In this document: in pieces, positions 23,429-31,692 of the stretch
How the letters are laid out: each line of letters starts with the position of its first letter
Position numbering within the stretch: the stretch's first letter is position 1
Source of the DNA: Desulfocapsa sp.
Lineage (GTDB): Bacteria > Desulfobacterota > Desulfobulbia > Desulfobulbales > Desulfocapsaceae
NCBI GenBank assembly: GCA_013792135.1
Contig: VMSP01000115.1
Location: forward strand, 1-37,183
Direction of reading: 5' to 3'
DNA length: 37,183 nt
The notes under the pieces: generated by a model
Databases searched by the model: none
Seen by the model: only the letters and a program-made list of their open reading frames with translations
Told to the model about the DNA's origin: nothing
Program-made: the position numbers and the translations under genes

Positions 23429-25435
23429 TCAACAGGGAAATATGATTGTGCAGATGTTTTGCTGCTCAGACCCTGATTCAACCTTCAGGTCACCACCAAA
23501 ATTCTGGAGAAACAGTCTACACTGTTGCAGTTGAGGCCAAGGCTCCGGGGTAGATCCGGAATGGTCTGTAGATTGCCAGGCCGTGCCATGGTCTTGCATG
23601 GTGATCAGGAGCTGGTTGTGGCCTGTCTGTTCGGTAAGAGTAGCGGCTATCTGAATCTGTTTTAGTTTATGGTTACCGGCAGGATATTTTGCTAAAATGC
23701 GGCTTCTGGCATTTTGTATTAAAGAAAGGATGACTAATTGGATGTCTTTACCATTTTTGGGAATTACAGGCAGGCCATGGGCGATTTTGATCTGTAGTGC
23801 AATCCCTTCTGTTTTTGTCTGTCCTTTAGTCAGGGTGATAATGGGTGCTATGATTTCCTGAACCGTGTATTGCCGATTTTCTTCGCTGTTGTCCCGGGCC
23901 AATTGCTGGAGCTCGACGGTTAGGCGAGAAACTTTTTTCTCTTCTGTCAGCAGCTTTTGCAGGAGTGTTGTTGACTCTGATAGCTGCCCCGGCTCATCTG
24001 TTAGATCCAACAAGGCCTGCGTATAGTTGATTGCGCCATTGGATAGGTCGGTGAGTTCATGGGCAAGGCCAGTGGTAAGGCTACCAAGTGTGGAGTAGCG
24101 GTATAGTCTGGACAGTGTTTCAATGGAGAGAGTGTTTGCTGGTAAGGAATTCAAATTAGAGGGAGCGTTATTTATCTTGTCATGGATAAGATGATTAAAA
24201 AAATATGAGAGCAGTGTCATCTCCCGGCTACTGAAACATTGATGGCCGTGATTGTAGAGGGTGATAATGGTAAGGATCTCGTTTGGTGATGGAACGGGAA
24301 ATGAGGCGCTGGAAAAAGTGTCATCAGAAAATGGCAGCAAGTTGCGTAATGATTCAGGAAGCGAAGAGGTGAAGAGGCGGGAGACAGTTGCGGTCTTTGT
24401 CTGCATTACTTTGCTTACGGAGTTACATAATCCTCCAGCGGTTTTACAATATTTGAGTAGATGATCAAGGATATCAAGACATCCTTCTTCACTTGTCGAT
24501 AGGCAACCACAGGCACTGACAGGTTGAGGCAGTTCTTTATCTTCGATGATGGTGCCGACCCAGACCAGACAATAATCAGCATTGACCTGGAGGACAGAGC
24601 AGATATCCTGCCACCGTTCTGTCGGTGATGTGGAATTTTTTTCAAGTGTTTCATAGAGGGCAATGGCGTTGCAGATCTGAGAGAGACGCAGATGCTCAGC
24701 AGCAAGGGTCGTAACGGTGTTGATAATTTCATGGACTGATACATCTAGGTTTGTTTTCTGATTTATTTGCGGATCTGTGTTTTTATCGTCGATGCTCCGT
24801 ACCTGGTGACCGAGTTGCAGAATAGGGTTGGTGATAGATCTGTTGATGAGAAAGAGTAGAGTGCTGACGACAAAGACAACAAGGGCCAGGCAGCCGACAA
24901 GTGTCTTGTGCAGACCGAGAAGCAGGGCCTGGGTGTAAGATGACAGGCCCTGGTGAAATTGGCTTACACGTCCGAACATTGAGCGGAGCAATGCTGTCAG
25001 GGTAGAAAGCTGTTCTGGTGATGGCGTATCGATGGTCTCTTGCACTGCGCGTAATTTTACTACCAGCCCAACCAGATCAATCTGACTGATAAATCCCTGC
25101 TTGAACTCCTCAGGAATCAGGATGTCATTTCGGATGAGAGTGATATCGGCCTCCAGTTCTTCGATTTCTCCAAGGATATCTTTGAACTGAATTTTTTTTT
25201 GGGTTATCAGAGTTTCATTAATATGTTCCTTGATGGTGCTGAACTCAAACAGCAGCTGTCTGCTGGCAGTGACCACCTGTTCGCAATGTTGATAAAGGAT
25301 ATATTGTTTGACACCTAAAATAGTCACCATTGTTAACAGAAAGATAGCAATACCGGTACTCGCTAGGAACATTGCTTTGAGAGGCAGTCTGAGAAGGAAT
25401 TGTTGGAATAAACCTGCCTTTTTTCCAGAGGTCAT
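23429..25435 (-). CDS. Membrane sensor kinase with degenerate ATPase domain (putative pseudokinase)
   Basis: The 668-residue protein (ATG 25435 after an AAGGA site) has a membrane segment at about 20-42, a helical periplasmic domain of about 130 residues, a second membrane segment near 173-195, a linker, a GAF-like domain at about 260-430, and a HisKA-like helix with H459 in G-L-A-H-E-L. The ATPase part keeps an N-box-like Q-N-A-R (N575) and D-H-G (D615, G617), but the F box and the G-x-G-L-G-L box are absent. The GAF and HisKA regions resemble those of the kinase at 34711, suggesting duplication. It lies 64 bases after the HybB-like gene, so it may sense the state of that respiratory module. 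Autokinase activity is doubtful. Confidence 0.8.
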   Translation of the reverse strand: MTSGKKAGLFQQFLLRLPLKAMFLASTGIAIFLLTMVTILGVKQYILYQHCEQVVTASRQLLFEFSTIKEHINETLITQKKIQFKDILGEIEELEADITLIRNDILIPEEFKQGFISQIDLVGLVVKLRAVQETIDTPSPEQLSTLTALLRSMFGRVSQFHQGLSSYTQALLLGLHKTLVGCLALVVFVVSTLLFLINRSITNPILQLGHQVRSIDDKNTDPQINQKTNLDVSVHEIINTVTTLAAEHLRLSQICNAIALYETLEKNSTSPTERWQDICSVLQVNADYCLVWVGTIIEDKELPQPVSACGCLSTSEEGCLDILDHLLKYCKTAGGLCNSVSKVMQTKTATVSRLFTSSLPESLRNLLPFSDDTFSSASFPVPSPNEILTIITLYNHGHQCFSSREMTLLSYFFNHLIHDKINNAPSNLNSLPANTLSIETLSRLYRYSTLGSLTTGLAHELTDLSNGAINYTQALLDLTDEPGQLSESTTLLQKLLTEEKKVSRLTVELQQLARDNSEENRQYTVQEIIAPIITLTKGQTKTEGIALQIKIAHGLPVIPKNGKDIQLVILSLIQNARSRILAKYPAGNHKLKQIQIAATLTEQTGHNQLLITMQDHGTAWQSTDHSGSTPEPWPQLQQCRLFLQNFGGDLKVESGSEQQNICTIIFPC

Positions 25436-25499
25436 GATTGCCATCCTTGTTTGATGATACAGCAAGGTCCCTGGTGAATCAGGAACCTTGCCGTTATTT

Positions 25500-26753
25500 T
25501 TACTTTTCTCCTTTCCAGCTATAAACTATCGGGAGACGGTAAACGATGAAACGGTAGGTTAGAAAATAAAGCGCGTAAATGGTGACTGTGATCCATACTT
25601 CTTTCCAGTGAGGAATCTCTGGATAGAGCTGCCAGTTATAGGCGATCATGGAGGTATTCAAGCGATTCCAGATAATACCAATAACACTGATAAAGGCTGC
25701 GAAACGAGCGAGGCTAGCCATGTTATTTCTGACTGCAAAGGCGAACATGAACATGGGCAAAACAACCCCGACTGCAAGTTCAAGCAGGTAATAACTACCC
25801 CAGCCGGTGAGCAGATAGGCCCATTCCTGATCATGAGCAATAGCGACTATCTTGATCACAAGGTAGGTGATCATGGCAAGGGAACACCCTTTGCCAAGTT
25901 TAATGGTAATATCGTCTAATGAGTTTTTGAATACATCATCACATCGCCAGCCGGCAAAATTTCTTATCAGGGTTGAGGAGACAATAACCATGGACAGACC
26001 TGCAAAGATCGATGAACAGAAAAAGTGGATCCATTGGAAATTGGTTGATAGCCAGAGCGGATGTATTTTTGCCGGCGCGTAGGTAAAGAGTGCCCCCAGC
26101 GCCCCCTGATGCAGGGTGGAAAGGATGATACCGGAAATGGTCAGTCCCAGCACCATTTTGCGGATGATGCGTTTTCCTTTGAGCCATCCTATCCATTCAA
26201 AAAAAGCAGGCAGGACTTCTGCGATCTGGACGGAAAGATAAGTGGCGACATGCCAGGCCACGAGGAAGAGGACTGCTGCCGGTCCCAGTGAGACAAACAT
26301 GGGATAGGGCAGGCGCCACCACATTCCTAAATCAACCTCGAGAAAGAGTACGGCAAAGAAATAGCCCAGCAGACCATTGAGCAGAGCCAGTCGTTCGATG
26401 GGATGGAAATCCTTGCGTCCAAAGAGTTCCACAGTTGTACCGAGCATAAAGCCGGAGGCGGAGAGCGGCACCATGCCAAAAAGACCAAAACCGAGAAAAA
26501 GCCCCCATGGATAATCATTAGAAGCATGGGTGACCGCGCCCAGTCCATAGATATAGCGCTGGAGGATAAGCGGGGCTCCGACGGCAAAGATGGCAATCAT
26601 CAGCCAGTTGATCGGATTGCGGAAAAATTGTTTAAAGTATTCCGGGCTGGAGAGTCCCAGCCACAGCTTTTCTTTTATGGTCCATTGTGTGCCGTCCGGT
26701 TTGATATGGTCGACAATGGGGATTTCAGGTCGTTGATGGGAAAAAAATCTCAT
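25500..26753 (-). CDS. NrfD/HybB-type quinone-interacting integral membrane protein
   Basis: The 417-residue protein has about ten hydrophobic segments and reads as a HybB-like member of the NrfD family. It has a short cytoplasmic start, W-G-L-F-L-G-F-G-L-F near 93-102, E-L-F-G-R-K-D-F-H-P-I-E-R near 118-130, T-L-H-Q-G-A-L-G near 215-222 and E-L-A-V-G-V-V-L-P near 330-338. Such subunits exchange electrons with menaquinone in complexes whose periplasmic side carries Fe-S and cytochrome subunits. The gene follows the HybA-like Fe-S protein by three bases and precedes the degenerate kinase. No hydrogenase subunits are nearby, so the periplasmic donor or acceptor is probably the cytochrome encoded first in the operon. 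Confidence 0.88.
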   Translation of the reverse strand: MRFFSHQRPEIPIVDHIKPDGTQWTIKEKLWLGLSSPEYFKQFFRNPINWLMIAIFAVGAPLILQRYIYGLGAVTHASNDYPWGLFLGFGLFGMVPLSASGFMLGTTVELFGRKDFHPIERLALLNGLLGYFFAVLFLEVDLGMWWRLPYPMFVSLGPAAVLFLVAWHVATYLSVQIAEVLPAFFEWIGWLKGKRIIRKMVLGLTISGIILSTLHQGALGALFTYAPAKIHPLWLSTNFQWIHFFCSSIFAGLSMVIVSSTLIRNFAGWRCDDVFKNSLDDITIKLGKGCSLAMITYLVIKIVAIAHDQEWAYLLTGWGSYYLLELAVGVVLPMFMFAFAVRNNMASLARFAAFISVIGIIWNRLNTSMIAYNWQLYPEIPHWKEVWITVTIYALYFLTYRFIVYRLPIVYSWKGEK

Positions 26754-26756
26754 TCT

Positions 26757-27686
26757 CTATTCCTCCTCGTGTGTATCTTCATTCTTGTTCTTCAGCCAAT
26801 CTTTCCGCGTTGCCAGGAGGTGAAATCCGGCAAAGAGGGCCGGCCAGATGGTCAGCACCATGGGAACGATACTGAGGAAGTCCTTGACTGAATTAAGAAT
26901 TGGTTCCTTGGGGACATGGGTGTCAAATCCAACCTGGTCAAAGGGGACGCTGGAGAGATACATCCAGGCTGTGCCGCCTACTTCATGTTCACCGTAGATA
27001 TGATCTTCATATTTATCGGGGGTCTCTCTAATCCGCTGACGGCCTATCTCGATCAGCTTATTACGTTTGCCGAAGGTCAGGGCTTCCTGGGGACAGGCCT
27101 CAACGCAGGCTGGAGGTCTTCCTTCCTTCAGGCGTGTATCGTAGCAGAAGATACATTTCATGATCCGCGGACTAAAGGAGCTGGAGTATTTGAAGGTGGG
27201 GATATAAAAAGGACAGGCGATCATGCAGGTACGACAGCCGACACAGACATTAGCGTTATAGATAACCGCACCTTCCGGGGTTTTGGTGTAGGCATTGACA
27301 AAACATGAGGTCAGACAGGCCGGCTCCTGACAATGGTTGCACTGTACTTTTTTGAACAGTGGGTGCTCCTGACCGGGGACGTCATAGCGGTTGACAATGG
27401 TGTAGCGGGTTTCGTCGGTTCGTCGTTTTTGGCCGTGAAGCATCTCGTCAAAGACGGAAAAGTCATCAAAGGGCTTTTCCGGTTGGGGAAGTTTTTGTTC
27501 TTCGTTGCAGGCGGCCTCGCAGCTTCGACAGCCGACACAACGGGTCAGATCGACGAGTACGCCCATACCATCCGGATAGCCTTCAAAGGTTGCTGCCTGG
27601 CTCTTTTTTTCTTGGAGCACGGTTGCGGCAACGGTTCCGGCAAGTCCGCCCTTGATAAACGTTCTGCGGCTTACAGTTGTTTTCAT
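26757..27686 (-). CDS. HybA-like periplasmic ferredoxin with four [4Fe-4S] motifs and C-terminal membrane anchor
   Basis: This 309-residue protein has a Tat signal (S-R-R-T-F-I-K-G at about 6-13), four cysteine clusters and a C-terminal membrane helix near 273-293. The clusters are C-V-G-C-R-S-C-E-A-A-C near 50-60, C-N-H-C-x4-C-L-T-S-C near 115-127, C-V-G-C-R-T-C-M-I-A-C-P near 148-159, and C-I-F-C followed by C-V-E-A-C-P near 178-200. This is the HybA arrangement: an exported Fe-S subunit that passes electrons between a periplasmic partner and the HybB-like quinone protein. Sixteen cluster cysteines are present, so four cubanes are expected. It sits between the cytochrome and HybB-like genes in one operon. 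Confidence 0.92.
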   Translation of the reverse strand: MKTTVSRRTFIKGGLAGTVAATVLQEKKSQAATFEGYPDGMGVLVDLTRCVGCRSCEAACNEEQKLPQPEKPFDDFSVFDEMLHGQKRRTDETRYTIVNRYDVPGQEHPLFKKVQCNHCQEPACLTSCFVNAYTKTPEGAVIYNANVCVGCRTCMIACPFYIPTFKYSSSFSPRIMKCIFCYDTRLKEGRPPACVEACPQEALTFGKRNKLIEIGRQRIRETPDKYEDHIYGEHEVGGTAWMYLSSVPFDQVGFDTHVPKEPILNSVKDFLSIVPMVLTIWPALFAGFHLLATRKDWLKNKNEDTHEEE

Positions 27687-27734
27687 TGCTGATTACCTCT
27701 TTTTTTGAACAATCTGAATCTGGAAAGATGCTTA

Positions 27735-28271
27735 TTAATGGCCACCGTGTTCACCGCCTGTGGTTTCAGTTGGGGCGTGTTGGCCGGTTTGAAACATCTT
27801 TTCCCCTGCCTCGGTCATGGTATGACAGTCCTGACAGCCGGTCGGCCCGCCCGTCTGCTGGTGACAGCCCACACAGTTGAGATGGTAGGCACCTTTCAAT
27901 CCCGGTTTGTCTATATGATAGAGTGAAGGGTTATCTCGTTTGCTCAAGTCTTCTTTGCTGAAGCGATCACTGCTGTGGCACTCCTGGCAGGAAACGGTAT
28001 TGGCCTCACCGCTTTTGGCGTGACAGCGGAGACAGTTGGTGTCGCTTACCTCTCCACCGGTGGTATGATGATGACACTGCACGCAGGCCGCAATTTCTGT
28101 GTGCATGGCGTGATTGAAATCAACTCCATTGTAGAGTCGGCTCAGGCTGTTGATTTCAACTGTTTCCGGTGCATCGGCAGCCTCCATGGCGTTTCCTGGT
28201 TGCGGCCAAAGCAGCACACTTCCAATGGCTAAGGCCAAAGTGGTGCGAAGTAATTTTTTTCTTATTCGCAT
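27735..28271 (-). CDS. Periplasmic five-heme cytochrome c (class III, c3/c7-like)
   Basis: The 178-residue protein has a signal peptide ending near G-N-A-M at 26-29 and five C-x-x-C-H heme sites at 63-67, 80-84, 95-99, 133-137 and 146-150. D-F-N-H-A-M-H at about 51-57 provides the usual distal His of class III cytochromes. The tail is His/Gly-rich, ending G-G-E-H-G-G-H. The protein probably shuttles electrons in the periplasm to or from the HybA/HybB-like module encoded next. A good AAAGGAGGA site precedes the ATG. It is 142 bases downstream of ftsH on the same strand, with only a small hairpin between, so read-through from ftsH is possible. Confidence 0.92.
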   Translation of the reverse strand: MRIRKKLLRTTLALAIGSVLLWPQPGNAMEAADAPETVEINSLSRLYNGVDFNHAMHTEIAACVQCHHHTTGGEVSDTNCLRCHAKSGEANTVSCQECHSSDRFSKEDLSKRDNPSLYHIDKPGLKGAYHLNCVGCHQQTGGPTGCQDCHTMTEAGEKMFQTGQHAPTETTGGEHGGH

Positions 28272-28413
28272 ACGTTTTCCTCCTTTAAAAAATTAGCGAA
28301 ACAAAGACTTATGGTAACGGCTCAGCTTGTTTAGACATGGAGTCTGTCCCTGAATACCTGTAGATGAAACATCTGCGCAGTTACGACTTGCGATATAAGT
28401 AATAAACTCAGCT

Positions 28414-30240
28414 CTAACTCGCCCCCTCCCTTTTTGATTTTAAAGATGCCTCAATTCCTTTTTGATTGAGATAGCAGTGATAGACGATGGACATTTCTTC
28501 GGCGTCTACGGTTTCATTGACAAGAAGCGCTTCTGCCAGTTTATGGAGCAATTTGTTATGATCCGACAGCAGCTGTTTTGTTTCCTCGTAGCATTCCTCA
28601 ATGGTTTTTTTGATTTCGTGGTCGATGGTCTGCGCGGTCTGCTCGCTGTATGGTTTAACCGAAGAACCGCCCCCCAGAAATCCGCCATGGCCCTGCATAT
28701 GGGCGACTGGGCCAATGGTCGGATTCATTCCCCATTCACAGATCAGGCGGGTGGCAATTTCGGTTGCCGTGAGGATATCGTTACTGGCGCCGGTGGTCAG
28801 TCTGCCGAATATCAGTTCTTCCGCAACCCGTCCTCCCATGAGAATCTTGATTCTGTTGATAATGTATTCATAGGAGTAGGTGTAGCGGTCGTCCAGCGGC
28901 AGTTGTTGCGTCAGGCCCAGAGCCCTGCCCCGAGGAATGATGGTTATCTTGTGGACCGGATCTGTTTCCGGAAGCACGGTGGCGATTATGGCGTGTCCTG
29001 CCTCATGATAGGCGGTCGTTCGACGGTCTTTTTCACTGATAACGACGCTCTTGCGGGCCAGACCCATGACTATCTTATCTTTGGCCTCTTCAAAATCCGG
29101 CAGAGTGACCGATTCCTTGTCGTGCCGGGCGGCAGTGAGCGCTGCTTCATTGACCAGATTGGCAATGTCCGCGCCGCTGAATCCGGGGATGCTTTTGGCG
29201 ATAACGGCCAGATTGATGCCTGTACTCATGACAATTTTTTTACTGTGGACTTCCAGGATCTTCAGTCTGCCCTTGGCATCCGGCAGGGATATGGTGACCT
29301 GGCGATCAAAACGACCAGGTCGAAGCAGTGCCGGATCAAGCATGTCAGGTCGGTTGGTGGCAGCAACCAGGATGACGGTCTCGTCAGAGGCAAATCCATC
29401 CATTTCCACGAGCAGGGCGTTCAGGGTCTGCTCTCTCTCATCGTTGGAACCGCTGGCATTGCCGCCACTGCGCTTGCCACCGATGGCATCGATCTCGTCG
29501 ATGAAAATAATGCAGGGGGCATTCTTCTTCGCTTCGGTGAAGAGCTCACGCACACGTGAGGCCCCGACACCGACAAACATCTCTACAAAATCAGAGCCGC
29601 CAATGGAGAAGAAGGGAACCGACGCCTCACCGGCAATGGCCTTGGCGAGCAGGGTTTTTCCGGTGCCGGGAGGGCCTTGCAGGAGTATTCCTTTGGGGAT
29701 ATGTCCTCCCAGTTTACTGAACTTCTCAGGATTTTTGAGTGAATCGACAATCTCGGTGAGTTCGCCTTGGGCCTCCTCAATGCCGGCCACATCGGCAAAG
29801 GTAATCTTGCTGACTCCGATGGGGAGCAGATGGGAGCTTTTTCCTTTACTGAATCCTGATCCCGAGGCTTTACCTGATTGGGTTCGGTTAAAGATCAGCC
29901 AGCCGCCAAGGATGAGGACGACGGGAATCATGGATTGGAGAAAGTTGCCAAGGCCTGGATCAGATGGGTCGGCGGTAATTTCAACGGATTTATTGATGAG
30001 CTGGGGCATCAGTCCCGGCACGTCTGGAGAGAAAGTGCTGAAACTGTTGCCTTTCTTGTTCTCGCCGGTGATTTCCCCGCCTCGGAGGTGAATCTTTTTT
30101 ATTTCCGACTTGTCAAGATCAGCAAGAAATGCGGTGTAGGTCATGGTTGGTGGAGTGGTTTCCCGCAACCAGACGTTATAGCCGACAACACCAAGGGTAG
30201 TGAGAAGAAGCATCAGTAATCCCATCTGTACGTTATTCAT
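28414..30240 (-). CDS. ftsH: ATP-dependent zinc metalloprotease FtsH
   Basis: The 608-residue protein has membrane segments at about 5-22 and 102-117 flanking a small periplasmic domain, then an AAA domain with Walker A G-P-P-G-T-G-K-T at 189-196, Walker B I-I-F-I-D-E-I-D at 244-251, the F-V-G-V-G pore motif near 222-226, the second region of homology ending R-P-G-R-F-D, and the protease site H-E-A-G-H at 412-416. All catalytic residues are present. FtsH degrades damaged or unassembled membrane proteins and some regulators. ATG 30240 shares one base with the stop of the upstream transposase-like gene (TAATG) and has a GGAGGA site. It may be a specialised copy rather than the housekeeping ftsH, as folP/tilS-type neighbours are absent. 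Confidence 0.95.
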   Translation of the reverse strand: MNNVQMGLLMLLLTTLGVVGYNVWLRETTPPTMTYTAFLADLDKSEIKKIHLRGGEITGENKKGNSFSTFSPDVPGLMPQLINKSVEITADPSDPGLGNFLQSMIPVVLILGGWLIFNRTQSGKASGSGFSKGKSSHLLPIGVSKITFADVAGIEEAQGELTEIVDSLKNPEKFSKLGGHIPKGILLQGPPGTGKTLLAKAIAGEASVPFFSIGGSDFVEMFVGVGASRVRELFTEAKKNAPCIIFIDEIDAIGGKRSGGNASGSNDEREQTLNALLVEMDGFASDETVILVAATNRPDMLDPALLRPGRFDRQVTISLPDAKGRLKILEVHSKKIVMSTGINLAVIAKSIPGFSGADIANLVNEAALTAARHDKESVTLPDFEEAKDKIVMGLARKSVVISEKDRRTTAYHEAGHAIIATVLPETDPVHKITIIPRGRALGLTQQLPLDDRYTYSYEYIINRIKILMGGRVAEELIFGRLTTGASNDILTATEIATRLICEWGMNPTIGPVAHMQGHGGFLGGGSSVKPYSEQTAQTIDHEIKKTIEECYEETKQLLSDHNKLLHKLAEALLVNETVDAEEMSIVYHCYLNQKGIEASLKSKREGAS

Positions 30241-31163
30241 TACGTCCTCCTTGCGATGATCTGGGTGGACACCAGTTCTCGATACGGTTTGGGCTTATTG
30301 GCCAGAACGCCTTCGAGCAGGAGATTGAAGATTGCTTCCAGATTTGGCAGCATGCCACTGTTGTTTCTGAAACAAAACTCATTCAGATAGAGTTGTAAGT
30401 GCTTCAGCGCCACTCCTCCCCGATGGACCTTGTTCAGCCAGATCTCAAAACCCTTGATAAGTTGTTCTGCTCGATGGGGATTATGGGTCGGTGAGTCGAC
30501 GACATAGAGATATCCTTCCTGATCAATTGTTCTGTAGGCGGGCAGCCCAGGGGCAAAGATAGAGCTTCCGGATGAGACGGCTGTTCTCAAAAATGCATTG
30601 ATTGCCGAGGGTTCCAGTCTTTCGATGGTGGCCATTCTGATTCTTCCGGTGATCCCTGCAGGAAGAATGGTCTCTGCAGCAGCAACGACCAGGGCCTGAT
30701 TGGGTTTTTCCCATGCCGGCAGAACAGGGGCGCATCCCAGTTCGACCAAACCATGGCAGGCGGTGTTGTCTGCTGTTCCCATGGCCATGCGTAATTTTTG
30801 TAACCATGTCCATGCGGTTTGATAACTGGAGATCTTGAGAAGACGTTGCAGGTTTTTGGCGCTGGTGTCAGTCTCATTTGCACAGAGCCACCAGATTGCA
30901 AGGAGCCATTTGGAAAGGGGTTTTTTGCTGCCATGCATTATTGTATTGGTGGTGATCGAGGATGGATGTCCGCAGTGTATGCAGATTATCGTACGGGAAG
31001 GAGGGAATTGCTGGTGTTGCCAATGGCAGTAAGGGCATTGGAAGCCTTGCGGCCAGCGTTTATGAAAAAGAAAAGCAAGGCAGATATCTTCATCACTGAA
31101 CCAGTTCGGAATCTGCTGTTCGTTCATAGGGAAGGTGTTTGTATGATTCAACGGCTCATTCAT
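30240..31163 (-). CDS. Domesticated IS1595/ISXO2-like transposase homologue lacking catalytic Asp residues
   Basis: The 307-residue protein follows the ISXO2 layout: a zinc ribbon with C43-x2-C46 and C61-x2-C64, then the K-x-x-L-S-K-W-L-L-A-I-W-W segment near 81-92, I-S-S-Y-Q-T-A-W-T-W-L-Q-K-L-R near 111-125, and a DDE-like domain to the end (K-H-L-Q-L-Y-L-N-E-F-x-F-R near 254-266). The first catalytic region, normally V-E-V-D-E, is V-E-L-G-C at 140-144. The second, normally T-D-G-W, is A-P-G-L at 204-207. Both Asp are thus lost while the frame is intact, which suggests retention for DNA binding rather than transposition. Its stop overlaps the start of ftsH, and a sigma-54-like promoter stands about 50 bases upstream. 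No insertion-sequence ends were found. Confidence 0.85.
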   Translation of the reverse strand: MNEPLNHTNTFPMNEQQIPNWFSDEDICLAFLFHKRWPQGFQCPYCHWQHQQFPPSRTIICIHCGHPSSITTNTIMHGSKKPLSKWLLAIWWLCANETDTSAKNLQRLLKISSYQTAWTWLQKLRMAMGTADNTACHGLVELGCAPVLPAWEKPNQALVVAAAETILPAGITGRIRMATIERLEPSAINAFLRTAVSSGSSIFAPGLPAYRTIDQEGYLYVVDSPTHNPHRAEQLIKGFEIWLNKVHRGGVALKHLQLYLNEFCFRNNSGMLPNLEAIFNLLLEGVLANKPKPYRELVSTQIIARRT

Positions 31164-31211
31164 TGTGTCACCAGTTCAAATTTACTGACTTATCCACTTT
31201 GATTAGAGTTA

Positions 31212-31228
31212 TTGCACATACGGTGCCA
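31212..31228 (-). promoter_or_regulatory. Sigma-54 promoter for the transposase-like/ftsH operon
   Basis: On the minus strand TGGCACCGTATGTGCAA matches TGGCACG-N4-TTGCA at all but two positions, with GG and GC correctly spaced. The predicted start of transcription near 31201 leaves a leader of about 38 bases before ATG 31163. An NtrC-type activator gene lies about 460 bases upstream. Confidence 0.75.
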
Positions 31229-31692
31229 TGTTTTGCTGGCTTTTCGTCTCTTCGGGGTAGTTCGTTGATATCTTATTGTATTTGTAGGGTAAATAAGTGA
31301 GGAGTCGTTCAGTTTCTCTTATGGTCTTCTTCTCTGGTTATCTGCATTGTGAACCGAGATGTAGAATAGTTAATATGCCGATATCTTGGAATAAACGTAC
31401 TGAAGTATTGTGTTGGAGTTTTGCTGGTGATGCAAAGAGAGGGAGGAGAAGAGGGGAGTGAAAAAGTGAAAAAGGAAAAATATTTTGCCACATATCTGTT
31501 GCAAAACCACGCTTGTGTGGCAACAGATATGTGGCTTTTACGAATTACGAATTCAGGCCTCGTAAAACCAACACGGAGCAACAAACACGAAAGTCAATAT
31601 CGACGAGGAAGCGTCAATAACATCTTCTCTATTCATGATCACAGAATAATGGCTTGCTCGCGCAAGATGAATAGTTACGATTCGTATAATTT
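31229..31692. other. Long regulatory intergenic region before the transposase-ftsH operon
   Basis: This stretch lies between the regulator gene and the sigma-54-like promoter. It contains a 16-base inverted repeat at 31487-31535 with a CCAC-N6-GTGG core, purine-rich sequence at 31430-31480 and AT-rich sequence elsewhere. Open frames across it are produced by the repeat and lack ribosome sites. It probably holds the terminator of the regulator gene and activator sites for the next operon. Confidence 0.5.
31487..31535. repeat. 16-base perfect inverted repeat enclosing a CCAC-N6-GTGG site
   Basis: GCCACATATCTGTTGC (31487-31502) is exactly complementary to 31520-31535. The loop carries CCACGCTTGTGTGG (31507-31520). 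Half-sites TGCCACA/TGTGGCA occur at 31486, 31516 and, as TGTGGC, at 31530. The centre is about 300 bases upstream of the sigma-54-like promoter at 31212, so it is a candidate enhancer for an NtrC-type activator. The left and right arms could also form a strong hairpin in RNA. Confidence 0.6.

Noticed and set aside
28462-29559. Long plus-strand open frame (365 codons) opposite ftsH
   Set aside because: It is antisense to a highly conserved ftsH frame, has no ribosome binding site and shows no domain; it is a by-product of ftsH codon composition.
29051-30091. Second long plus-strand open frame (346 codons) opposite ftsH
   Set aside because: Same reason: Ser/Arg/Pro-rich shadow of ftsH without a start signal.
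31309-31584. Small minus-strand open frame in the region before the transposase-ftsH operon
   Set aside because: It reads through the 16-base inverted repeat, has low-complexity Ser/Phe/Pro content and no ribosome site.
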